A stretch of 64,000 bases of DNA. Origin: Isoetes taiwanensis (taxonomy: Eukaryota > Streptophyta > Lycopodiopsida > Isoetales > Isoetaceae). This document shows positions 53,161 through 64,000 of this stretch, one piece after another. The translations under genes were made by a program, and so were the position numbers. The DNA is taken from contig JAJEKV010000004.1 of the NCBI GenBank assembly GCA_021234155.1, positions 21,185,619-21,249,618 of the forward strand. Direction: 5' to 3'. The notes beneath the pieces are model-generated. The model had not been told where the DNA came from. It saw only the letters and a program-made list of their open reading frames with translations, and searched no databases. Each line of letters opens with the position of its first letter. The stretch's first letter is position 1.

Positions 53161-55728
53161 CTTCTACTGATAATTGATGATTATTCACGTTATTGTTTCA
53201 TCTATGCACTTAAGAGTAAACTTGAAGTTTTTGCTACATTTTGCAAATGGAAAGCCATGGTGGAATTACAAAAGGAAAAGACTTTGAAAAGTATCCGTAG
53301 TGACAATGGTGGTGAATTCAAAAATAATGAGTTTGATTCTTTTTGTGCTCATGCTGGTATTTTGCGAGAGTATACAGTTCCTCATACACCACAACATAAT
53401 GGGGTTGCTGAGCGTAAAAACCGAACTGTTTTAAATGCTATTCGAAGTATGTTACTTCATTCTGGTTTGGATGTAAAGTTTTGGGCTGAAGCAGCAAGTA
53501 CAGCAGTTTATGTTCAGAATTGTATATCTTCTTCTTCTGTTGATGGTTTAACACCGTTTGAGGTATGGCATGGAAAAAAGCCTACAGTTGAACATTTTAA
53601 AGTATTTGGATCTCAGGCTTATGCTTATATTCCTAAGGAGAAACGGACTAAGTTGCAGCCAGTTGCTCAAAAGGTTGTCTTTTTAGGTTATGCTGATAAT
53701 GCACCTGCTTATCGACTATTAGACTTGGTTTCTGGAAAGGTTGTGTTATGCCGCTATAGAGATACTGTTGTTAATGAAAATGTTATGATCCAATCTCCTT
53801 CGCAATCTAATGATCATGATCATGATGTCCTATCAAATTTTCGTGAGTATTCTGATGAAAATATTTTCAATGAGTGGTGTTGAGAAAGTACCGTCACATC
53901 AACCTTTTACTTTACCTGATATCTCGGATTTACCCTGATAGTGTTGGAGGAGAATATGAAGATTTATCTGATCAGTTACATGAGAATATTATTTCACTAG
54001 ATGATCATTACACTATATCACCTGAAGATAATTCTGCACAATCCTCTAGAGTTATGTCTCAACAAGAATTTCATGACACTCGTATTATTAGACGGCGTCC
54101 TCCAATTACTTTGCGTGATTATTATACTTTTGTGTCTGTTACTGAGCCTGTTACTATTCATGATGCTCTAAATTCTGATGAACGTGAACATTGGCAACAA
54201 GCAATGGATGCTGAATATCATTCTTTGATAAGTAAAGGCACTTGGGATTTAATACCTCTTCCTTCTGGACGTAAAGCTATAAAATGTAAGTGGGTTTTTC
54301 GAGTTAAAACTAAAGCGATGGTACTTTTGATGATTTAAAGCAAGGTTGGTTGCAAAAAGGGTTTTCACAAATTGCTGGTGTTGATTATCATGAAACATTC
54401 TCACCAGAAAAGCGCCTTGCCATCGCGGCGCGTGCTTTGTTAGCATTTGCGCTAATCATAATCTCTATATTCATCAAATGGATGTTAAAACAAAGATTTC
54501 TAAATGGAGATCTTCTGTAAGATATTTATATGGCACAACCCGATGGTTATAAGGTTTGGTCAAGAGAATTTGGTTTGCAAATTAAGGAAAGCTCAGATGG
54601 TTTAAAACAAGCATCACGTGCTTGGTATAAGAAGATGCATGCATTTCTTATTTCGATGGTTACTTACCCACCATCGCCGATGCAAATCTTTATTATAAAA
54701 AGTTGGTCTTTGTCTTCACTTTCATTGCGCTTTTATGTTGATGACACTATTTTAGCATCGAATGATCTTACATTTTTTAATAAGTGCAAGGCCGGGCCTT
54801 GGAGTCAAGCGTTTGATATGGTTGATCTTGGTTCTATCAAATCTTGTCTTGGACTTCAAATAGAACGTCAAGAAGGTTGCATAAGATTGAGTCAACCAAA
54901 ATATATTTCCGAAGTTACTTGATAAATATGATATGACTAATGCTATAAGCCCCGTTAACACCATTGGGGCCTAATGTTAAGTTGACTAAGCGGATGTGTC
55001 CTCAAACAGAAAGCCGAAGCGCCTTGATATGGCTAACTATCCATATGCAAGTCTTGTTGGTGCTTTAATGTACTTAGCACATGCTACGAGACCAAATATA
55101 AGTTATGTTGTTAACACATTGGGACAATTTATGTCTAATCCAGTCGCCAAAGATTGGAATGCAAATTTAAACGAAGTTCTTCGCTATCTTAAAGGCACTA
55201 TAAATTATGCTTTGACATATGCTCGCCAAGATATAGGTTCTCATGGTTCACAGCTTGGTTGGTTATAATCGATGCGGATTGGGGAGGTTGCCCGATACTT
55301 TTCGCTCCACAAGTGGTGCATGTTTTTTATAGATCATTCTTTGATATCTTGGTACAAGAAGAAACAACATTGTGTTGCGGTGTCTACTATCGGGGGCGTA
55401 ATATGTTGCGCCTAGTATGGCAAGTAGAGAGTTGATATGGTTACGGCGTCTACTTCAATCTTTTCAGCAGGTTTTGATTAGCCCAACAGTTTTATATTGT
55501 GATAATCAAAGTGCTATTTTGTTGACTAAGGATGAGGTTTTCCATTCAAAATCTAAGCATATTGCGATTCATTATCACTACATTAAATTGGAAGTCAAGA
55601 AGAAGACAATTGTGTTACAGTATTGTCCTACAGATAATATGATAGCAGATATATTTACTAAAGCATTATCTACGGCCAAGCATGAAGATTTTACTAGTCA
55701 GTTGCGGCTTCTTAATTCTTCTACTTAA
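53161..55728 (+). pseudogene. Ty1/copia pol: integrase, RT, RNase H (decayed)
   Basis: The integrase core is open from 53161 to 53883: LLIIDDYSRYCFIYALKSK, SIRSDNGGEFKNNEFDSF, PHTPQHNGVAERKNRT and WAEAASTAVYVQN. The RT is broken into frames. It reads HWQQAMDAEYHSLISKGTWD and KAIKCKWVFRVK, and has a degenerate catalytic site (LRFYVDDTILASN, YVDD kept) but a missing block near 54340-54480. RNase H ends ELIWLRRLLQ, VLYCDNQSAILLTK, KHIAIHYHYIK and DIFTKALS. At least six breaks are present, and no 5' LTR or gag is in front. It is a different family from the copia half at 2825. Confidence 0.88.
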
Positions 55729-55749
55729 TTCTTCTACCAATGTTGCAAG

Positions 55750-56030
55750 GGGGGATGTTTGGTGTGTGCATCCTTGGTCACCTTCTGAGTAATTGTATAT
55801 GACATTATATTGTATTTTTTGTTCTCTTTTATTGAGAGGCCAACGTTGCAGGGGGGGTGTTGAGATGCCACGTTGGGCTCTCATGCCTTTTTCTATATTT
55901 AGCCCTTGCAAGTATAGACATGCCTTTTCCATATTTAGGCATGCCTTTTTCCATGTACTTATATATGTGTTCATATTCAATACATGATTTGAGTCTTTGG
56001 GATTACTCAGGCTCGCTGCTCTGATACCAT
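55750..56030 (+). mobile_element. Probable copia 3' LTR remnant
   Basis: A G-run (AAGGGGGGA) precedes TGTTTGGTGTG at about 55756, and a second (CAGGGGGGG) precedes TGTTGAGATGCC at about 55858. Either could be polypurine tract plus LTR start. Repeated TTTAGGCATGCC/ATAGACATGCC words follow. At 56018-56029 GCTCTGATACCA is the complement of an initiator Met tRNA primer site, which would belong to an element in the opposite orientation. Confidence 0.4.
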
Positions 56031-56412
56031 ATTAAAACTGGACAGCGACATGAAGACTACAGAACTTTGAGTGCAGAAAGGTAAGAAGTAAACTACGTAA
56101 GAAATCGAAGAACAATCAGGTCCAATTGTTCAATCTCACAGACAAGAACAAATGGCTTACCTGAAAATCCAGTATGCTGCAAAATTGAAAAAATGTTTAG
56201 AATTATATTACGCCAAATAAACAAGCACAATGAACGAATGTGAATCCAGTTCTACATACCTCCTAGACATCTATTACAAGCAGCGGCTGCATGTGAAGGA
56301 ATTTAAGGTTAAAAATAAGAGTAAGAGATTCCCACATTTAGACTCATGTATTTCTGCTGGTGAATCCAAGGTATAAAGAGGATGGCCCAGGTAAAAATCT
56401 ACAACCACATCT

Positions 56413-56598
56413 TGATAGTATTTAACACTAAAACCTTCCCTACCAGAACCTAATATGCCGCCACTTTCATTGCATTCTTAGAACTTATAACGAGAATGTT
56501 GCACATCTGATAGTATTTAACACTAAAACCTTCCCTACCAGAACCTAATATGGCGCCACTTTCATTGCATTCTTAGAACTTATAACGAGAATGTTGCA
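56413..56598. repeat. Tandem duplication, 95-bp unit, two copies
   Basis: TGATAGTATTTAACACTAAA through CGAGAATGTTGCA is repeated almost without change (ATATGCCGCC against ATATGGCGCC). It is a recent duplication in noncoding DNA. The region from 56030 to 57080 otherwise shows no gene. Confidence 0.9.
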
Positions 56599-57079
56599 GT
56601 GTAGTGGCACTTACAATATGTCCCTATATAAGAGGGTTAAATGCATTTGATGATTCTCCACAGCTAGGTTTTTGTCTTTCGCTAAAACAGGCATTGTGAA
56701 AATATTCAACTGTGCTAGTATGACAAGAACACTAGCCAAAAGTATAAATTAGCTCTAACAACCACAAATCACAAATGAAACTGCTTACTCATTTTTTTTC
56801 TCAAATATAGAGCAAGGACAAAATTTGCTTATCAAGGAAATGGGCAAGTCCTTATATGACCAAAGTTTTCAGGTCTTTGCATCCAGCCCTGCTCGCCACA
56901 GCATTGCAACTTCTTTCTCCCATTTTTCTTAAGCCTTCGAAATGAATCTGCAAAATTTCATGCCGGCATTCAGTGCTTGCCCTAAGAAAATAGACTGTAG
57001 TAAATAGTTGGGAGCAAGGAAGTTTCCCATGTGCCAATCTGCGAGCTCCTATGACTCCATGCGCCAGAAGAAAACTTAG

Positions 57080-57275
57080 TAGAAACAGCCGGTTAGCCGC
57101 TGCCTAGCAACATCGACGACCGCCAGCTTACAGGCAGCATCAGGTTTGGAGCAGTTTTTGGCATATTCTAGCATATACTTAGAATATGCCGAAACCCCAC
57201 ATGAGCAAGGGTCCCCCCCCTCAAAAAAAAAAAAAAAACCCACCCCACCCCCCAGGGGCAACCCAAAAATGATTT
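57080..57275. repeat. Helitron E-like terminal repeat
   Basis: It shares with 23515-23700 the words GACCGCCAG, TTACAGG, TTTGGAGCAGT, ATATTC and AATATGCC, and the terminal AGGGGCAACCCAAAAA. A C-run followed by an A-run (57216-57240) interrupts it. It is probably the decayed 5' region of a Helitron of the same family. Confidence 0.5.
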
Positions 57276-57589
57276 CTATACTTGCTCATTACTACTCCAT
57301 GGACCATTTAAAAATCGATAATATCTTTATGTTCATCTAGCTCTTGGACCACTTTATTCACTATAAATATATGTTGCTCATTATCTTAAGGATATTTTTA
57401 AAATTGATAGCATCAATTATATTATGTCTTCCATGTTTATTCTAGATTTGTGCCTTAAGGTGTGACTTTATAAAATCACATCCTCAAAATATCTTATATC
57501 ATGACACCAATGCAAAAAGAACCAAGGAAAATATGGAAAACTTCTACTATAAAAAATCAAGATAGATTGCTATGCCACAAAAGGACAGA

Positions 57590-60282
57590 ATGCTGAACAG
57601 ATTGGTATGCACCTGAAGGATATTCAAGAAGTTGAGACTCAAATAGAAGATGTTGAGATCATAGTGCAGGCTGATTTAAGTGCAGAAGCAAGTACATTCT
57701 CCATTCCATATAGTCAGCTCTCATGCAATGCGAAACAGAATGTAGAAACTAAGAAGAGGAAAAGGAAATCTAGTAAATGAACAAAAGGAAGAGAGCTTCA
57801 GCCTGATTGGGCAGGTATATTCCCATTCATACAATGAAAATGATGAGATTGGAGTGTCAAAGGCTGCAACAAGAATGAGATGTGGTGCATGTTCTTGGAA
57901 AAATAAGAATGAATGCTTACTTCAATTAAAGTTAGACACTATAGAGAAGCATGTTGGCAAGACTTATAAAAAGAAAATGCCAGAAGGGAAAGAAGTGGGC
58001 ATGGTGAGATGGAAATCTAACGACGAGTGTAGACATTTGCAGTTGTTGAGGAGTACAAGGTACATTTAGAAAAGGAAGATTTGCCAGTTCTACTACCAAT
58101 CAAAAATATGTTACAAAAAATCACAGATAAAATGTTGAAGTGTAAAGTTGTTCAACTGCAAGCATTATTTCATGTATTGAAACGTATATATGAGTTGATA
58201 AAGGGTAAGTGTTCAAAGAGTGGCATTCATGCATCTCATAGGCCAATGGAATTATAAGCCACTGCATGGTAAGCCATCGCATGATTATCCCGCTCTTGAG
58301 CATCTTCTCGTATTGCAGCCCATTTTAGATTTTCCAACCACACACTGGTCCAGTCAAAGCGGTGAGAAGTTTGCCAAATGCATCGATCAAGTGCTAGTAA
58401 CCGATTTGCGTGAAGAGATGCGTAATTGTGACTATTTTGCAATATCGTTGGATGAAGCTTCAGCCAAGGACATGTCATCTTGGTTATGTATGAGTGAAGA
58501 ATGTTAAACGTGCTTTTTATGTTGGAATTACTTGTCTACAAAAGAATGCCACGGCTGAAAACATCTTTGGCATCGTTGAAGACTCCTTGAAAACATAATT
58601 GGGGTTGTCACAAATTGATATCGCTAAGAAGCTAGTATGCATTCGGTTGGATGGCTGCTCCGTGATGCAGGGATGTCAAAATGGATTGGCAATAAGAATT
58701 CAGACCTGTTTGGCACCATATGCTTTGGGAATTCATTGCATGGCCCATCAGATGAATCTTGCATATAAAATCATTGATTCCTTTGCTTCCGTCATGAAGA
58801 TTGAAAACTTAGCGTATGAATCGTATAACTTTTTTTTGCCGTAGTTCAAAAAGGTACGAATTTATCTTATATTTGCAAAAGTTATTGGAGGAATACAATA
58901 CTTAAATGTCTTTGCAGTAATTGTGTTTGTGTAGGATTTGTAAATTGACAAATTATGTAGCTGGTCTGACAAAGGGGTCTAAATTGCTAAAGAATGTGAA
59001 CACGAGATGTATTTCCTTTCACAAACCAGCGGCATGCTTATTTCAAGAGTACCCAGCTTTGGTTGGCCTGATGGATAAACTCTCAACTGGGAAAGAGAAG
59101 GATGGGAAAGAAAAAGCTCAGGAATTGCTTAACAGGCTAATGGATTTGGAAACATTGCTTAATTTAGTGGCATGTCTTGATTCAATAAATATTGAAAGCA
59201 TCCACGTCATTATTTAGATTTGTTGCCAATGTTGAGGGAAATGAACATGTTGATCTTGTTTGCACAAGAATGCACGATGTATATTCCAGAATATGTTACT
59301 GCTAGAAAATTGACGTGCATCACTCTAGATTGATTATATCCTAGTGACCCCGATGTGGCATACCATAAAGAAAACTTTATGGCATGGCATAATTTGGTGC
59401 ATATTGAGGGTGAGACATCTGCTAGCATGTTGCAAGATGAGTCAAAAAGACATTTGTGTATGAAGGTCTCGTCTGGTCCAGGTAAGATTTTTAAATGAAA
59501 GCTAATTTTGCTTCGCATTCATCCAACTATTAGTAATTGGTTTTTATTAATTGTCTTCCTTAGATGTTTGTAAGGAAGTCAATAACCCGAGGTCGTCTAC
59601 TACGACAAACTCCTGTTACAAGGGATAACTTTCCTGGAATTGTTTTTGCAGTGAAATCCAACCTAGCAAAGGTTGCTTCTACCTTGGCAGCAAAAATCTG
59701 AGAGTGATTTCTAGGAGATGACTTATTGGAAGCAATGGCCATTGTCTATCCACAATTCTCGATAGGCAGGGACGAAATTGAGAAGGTTCAAGCAGATTTT
59801 AAGTGTAAGCTTGCTGTTTTGAGAGATTATTTTGCAAAAAATATTATTGTAGGATCAGAGATAGTGCATGGGACAATCAACAGAAATGCTTTATTTATGG
59901 GATCACAATGTTTTGACTAGACCATGTGGTCTCAACATAGGCAACTGAGAAGCCAAAAGAGTGTGGCTCAATTACAAGATTGTGGGTTTGGTTAAGCAAT
60001 AGTCAAGTTCTGCGAGATCACATGCTAGAATATTTCAAGCTTGCTGTGTTATGTCAAACCATGATTCTGGGATCAGTAGAAGATCAAAGAATTTTTAGTA
60101 TTATGGGATACTTGAAGTATAAAGTGTGCAATAGGCTTCACAAAAACTTAGATATGTGTCTAAGAGCATATGCTTGCAACTATATGGTTGCAAATTTTTC
60201 TTATGACATGGCATTGGCTTTATGGGCTCCAACTAGTAGAAGAGAGCATCGTGAAGTAGAGAATGCTACAGATTTGACATGA
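57590..60282 (+). pseudogene. hAT-superfamily transposase-like gene, heavily decayed
   Basis: Fragments in order: a KKRKRKSS basic segment; a zinc-finger-like stretch (CGACSWKNKNECLLQLKLDT, IEKHVGK) at 57870-57960; MRNCDYFAISLDEAS (catalytic region) near 58430; KLVCIRLDGCSVMQGCQNGL and LGIHCMAHQMNLAYK near 58640-58780; then the C-terminal dimerisation region with GSVEDQRIFSIMGYLKYKV and NRLHKNLDMCLRAYA at 60090-60170. Many frameshifts and stops separate these. The motif order fits the ZBED-like hAT proteins common in plants. Confidence 0.75.
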
Positions 60283-60696
60283 AATGAATCATCAAGGTGG
60301 CTTGCCACAGATTTGACACAAAATGGATCATCTGCATGGAGTGCATTGAGTTAAATTAATCTACTACAATATTTTTTAATGTGCTTAGATTTGGATAACT
60401 ATCAATTGCATTAAGTAAAAGATGCTTTAGAATAAGTATGGTTCTGAATGAGATTTTTAGGGTGGATAGTGGCAATGGGCCAGGTGATGAAAACAAGGCC
60501 GGTAACATGGAACAATGTAGCAGATCTTGAGTGCTTTTGTTGGTCTATTGAATCGATGGATGTGTCTTGGTTACCAGAGCAAGAATCGAGTCCTGATACG
60601 AAATGTGCTTTGCAAAATTATGTAGTGAAGATCGAGCTTCAGGCATAGTTCATTTTTTCAATCATCAATTTGACTTGCCTAAAAAACTTTTATTTG
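60283..60696. other. Spacer between the hAT remnant and the LINE tail
   Basis: No supported gene was found. A 66-codon plus-strand frame (60448-60648) is open but not recognisable. Confidence 0.4.
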
Positions 60697-63600
60697 TTTT
60701 TTTTTTTTGAAGGACGACAAACTCTTATTCAATATTCCAGAAGAAGTACACACATAGATACAGAGACAAGAATAAAATCTCAGCAGACAAAGATAATCCA
60801 CTGAGTGCAGCCACCTATCTATGCATAAGATAAGATACCCAAATATTCCTCAAGAATCGAACGTTTTTTCTTGGGAGCAAGCTGGGAACATAGATATGCC
60901 TTCACCAAGTCTTGCGCCTCATGGAGAAGTTGGTCGACACTAATTGATAAGCCTTTACAGATACACATTCGCCTTCTTTTCCAAATAGACCACAACAACC
61001 AGCCTGAAGCTAAGTGGAAAGCCTGTTGCTGCAAGCTGTTCCAAGTGGAAGGATAAATGGCGAGAAGCACCTGTTGGCTAGTCAAGACCACATGAAGAGA
61101 GATAGTAACCATGACAAAACTGGCTAAACTTGGTCACATAGAAAGAAGCAGTGCTCGAGACTCTCAACTTGCCACTTACACAGTGGGCAGAGTTCTGAAA
61201 TGTCGGGATAAAACTTATGAACCAGCACATTAACCCGCATGAGTTGCCACCATAAGGTAGAAACTTTGGGATGTAGCAATTTATTCCAGACCCAGGACCA
61301 CATGGGGGAATGCGGAGCTGCCAGCCAGCCTGAGGGGGGACAATGTCAACATCAACCAGCTTTTGATATAACGAATGCACAAGACGTTGTGCATTAACAA
61401 TTTGGGGACCAGTCCAAATAGGCACATCAACTGATTGGGAAGGAGCGTCTGGCAGAATGTCAGCCAGCTTTTGCCACAGAGCTCTGTCCCATCGAGATAG
61501 CATAAACTTAGTTTGAAAAGCATCCCAAGTCAACAAGTGTCCTGCCTCATGCCAAGCACCAATTGTGAGAATATCAGCAAGCCTCCAACGCCGTTGAGTC
61601 AATGGATGTACAGTAGCACACAGAGGTATGTGATTATCTAGAGGAATCCACCAACACATGGAACCTACCTGTGGATCCACACCTGGATTAATCTTAAATA
61701 GCACACGAACTGTCTCCCAAGAATCAAGCAGTCTCTTCAAGAAGGGGGAAGCATTCGGATATGGACGAAGTTGATAAAAGAGACACCAAGGAAGAACTAC
61801 TCTAATTAAGTGCCGGTTTCCCAAAAGGAATACACTGCCCAAGTGCTTGCACAACTAAACTCATTCCAGGTGACTGTACCATACCCACCAAGTAGCGACA
61901 AATGAACTTAGATATCATAATTTTACTCTGTAAATGAAAGTCAATCATACCTAGACCTCCAGCAAATTTTGGTTTGATACATGTGGACCAAGCGACCTTC
62001 ACAACTACACCTGTCTCAGTACCTACCCAAATGAAGTTTACGGACCTCTTGAAACTTTGTTTGTGAGGCAAGCACAGCAGATGCCATATACACATGAGTG
62101 TTGCTGAGAACCTGCTTAGAAACTACTATCCGCCCTGCCAGAGCAAGCTTAGCTGTATTCCACCAAAAAAGTTTTTTACGCAGGCCTTCCACTATAACAT
62201 CCCATGCATCTGAAGTAGAGTATGTATACCTACAGGAATGCCCAAGAGTTTAGTAGCCTTCCCTTGAGGAAGCACTTTCCACGGATACTCGTAACCACAG
62301 GGAGGAACATCCACATCCACATAAAACAGAGCACTTTAGCGACCCAACAAGAACCCCGGATGCCAAGGAGAAAGAGTCCAGCAAAAGCTTAGTATTCTGA
62401 AGATTATCATCCTCAGCCACTAGAAAGAGAAATGTATCATCGGCATACTGATTACACACTTCTTGAGAACCATCCTCCATAGTCAATCCCTGAATTATGC
62501 CATATTGAGTAGCCGAAGAGAGTAGCTGGGACAATACCTCTGCCACAATAGTGAACAATAACGGGGCCAGGGGACATCCTTGTCGAACTCCTCTACCAAC
62601 AGGAAACACAGCCGACGGTTCTCCCTGAAAAAGCATAGTAGACCGAGCAGAAAGATGGAGCTTCATAACATCTCTGGTAAACAATTCTCCAAATCCCAAT
62701 GTCAGAAGGTATTTTTGTGGGAAATTCCAATCTATATTGTCATAGGCTTTAGCAAAATCCAATTTGAGATATACAATGTGCTGACCCTTAAGACGTGCCC
62801 AATACATTCCCTCATAAGCTGCAGCCACTTTATCAAGAATACAACGCTTAGGTAAAAATCCTGATTGTGTGAAGGAGATAGACTGCCAAGATATCCTTCA
62901 CTTTCTCTACCAAGGCCTTAGCAAAGATCTTGTACACCGTAGATAGCAAAGTTATAAATCCGAGATAGTTTTAGGCTCTTTGCACTTAGGAATAAGGGAA
63001 ATGCAACTAGTGTTGATGATCTTATCTAAGCTCCTGAACTGGCGAAACTCAGAGAAAGCATTGAAGACGTCATCACCAAGCCCATTCCAATAAGCTTGGA
63101 AAAACTCTGCAGGAAAACCATCCAAGCCTGGGCACTTATTCTTCTTTAAAGAATGCAAATCATTGACAGTAATAGTTGATTCCAACTGAACACACTGCTG
63201 TGGGGAAATAATAGGATGGATCTTAGATAAAACTGCCTCATGTATGTCCTCTTGGAAGGGCAGAGATTGATCAGCAAAAAAAGCAGAAAAATGATCAAAA
63301 AGGAACTGCTTCAATTGTGCAGCATCAGAAATTTCAGAGCCATCAGGTAGAAGTAGCGAAGATATGGAGCTTGACACACGTCTTCTCCTTGCTGCCCTAA
63401 AGAAGAAGTGAGAGCACCTATCTCCCAATTTAAACCAATCCACACCGGCCTTAACGTGAGCTTGAGTTGCTTGTATAGACTCAATATTTCTTATTTCTGC
63501 CAATAACTCTTTCTCTCGAATAACTGATGAAGGGGCTTGTGAACGACACATTTAAAGCTCCATATACAAAGCTAGTAGCCGCCCTCTAGTTGCCTGTGCC

Positions 63601-64000
63601 TTCCTACGTCCCCATTGCTTAGCAAAGGATTTAACTGCAGCCAAAGCGTCAACAACCCCAGACATACCTCAAAGACGAGAAAATGTAAAGGACCAGGCAT
63701 GCCTGCAGCCATCAGTAAACTCTGGGTCTGACAAATATCGAGTGTTAATCTTGGAATAGGTTCTTGTAGCTCATTGTGGATTGTGATCAGATATAGAACT
63801 ATCCAACATATTTGTCTTTCGCAAGTTACCCAGTAATCCAGCAGCTATTACATTATAATACCCACGATCATGCCGAGCGTAAGCTCTACCTGGTCCAGTC
63901 CAGCCATTACACCACGTAAAAGACTGGTCTCGTCAACCTCTACCATTCTGCAGTCCAGCATAAGCTGCCTCCACTGCTCACGTTCAAATCCTTGAATGAC
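60697..64000 (-). pseudogene. L1-type LINE ORF2, 3' 3.3 kb (runs off right edge)
   Basis: On the minus strand the order is endonuclease end with SISDHNP (about 63790), RT (63551-62250) and a C-terminal region ending at about 61080. The RT shows KKNKCPGLDGFPAEFFQAYW, VYLKLDFAKAYDNIDW, GRGVRQGCPLAPLLFTI and the catalytic YADDTFLFL. The C-terminal part has a reverse-transcriptase-associated segment (LADILTIGAW, WQLRIPPCGPGSGINCYIPK). The 3' end is a poly(A) tail seen as T12 at 60697-60708. Several frame breaks (near 62900, 62240, 61850) make it inactive. The 5' part, including ORF1, lies outside the window. Confidence 0.88.

Overview
The window is nuclear DNA from a land plant with a transposon-dense genome. 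The evidence is plant-type Ty3/gypsy and Ty1/copia elements, Helitrons, an L1-type LINE, PIF/Harbinger and hAT transposases, and fragments of plant genes (GH17/CBM43 glucanase, TMEM42-like membrane protein, centrin, ethanolamine kinase, a CDPK-like kinase). I cannot place the species. No intact host gene, rRNA, tRNA or CRISPR array was recognised. Coding capacity is almost entirely transposon-derived or broken.

Left block (1-7.6 kb): the 3' end of a gypsy element (G1) with broken integrase and chromodomain, long 3' noncoding region, polypurine tract and LTR. The LTR is split by a 2.36 kb segment holding the 3' half of a copia element. A 1.15 kb polypyrimidine tract follows.

Helitron block (7.6-23.7 kb): a 9.8 kb minus-strand Helitron (C) has inserted into a small TIR element (X, copy 1). 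A 4.1 kb plus-strand Helitron (A), carrying a GH17/CBM43 gene fragment, sits inside C. Beyond lie a 67-bp minisatellite, exon-like fragments, a TMEM42-like pseudogene and the 5' end of another Helitron (E).

Kinase locus (24.0-44.5 kb): one serine/threonine kinase gene on the minus strand is cut in its coding sequence, just after the catalytic-lysine motif, by element X (copy 2). Helitron B (3.5 kb) then inserted into X, and so did a 14.9 kb gypsy retrotransposon (G2). The kinase halves are now 19.5 kb apart. For each insertion the flanks agree with an empty site: X copy 1 for Helitron B and G2, and the kinase reading frame for X.

The most interesting object is G2 (29163-44053, minus strand). 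It has two near-identical 1.57 kb LTRs, an initiator-Met tRNA primer site, a polypurine tract and a perfect 5-bp target duplication. Between the 5' LTR and gag it carries about 5 kb of accessory sequence with two extra genes. One ends in a complete histone H3 fold with mixed canonical-H3 and CENH3-like features. The other is an acidic protein I do not recognise. Each accessory gene has its own CTATAAATAG box about 100 bp before its ATG, and a pair of 67-bp palindromes upstream of that. Four such palindromes occur, all in these two promoter regions. The gag-pol of this copy is dead (frameshifts, an integrase deletion, a MITE), so it was probably moved by proteins from another copy.

Right block (44.5-64 kb): noncoding sequence, a LINE endonuclease fragment, a centrin exon, a PIF/Harbinger transposase with a single stop codon, an ethanolamine kinase exon, a decayed copia element, a decayed hAT transposase, and the 3' 3.3 kb of an L1 LINE running off the right edge.
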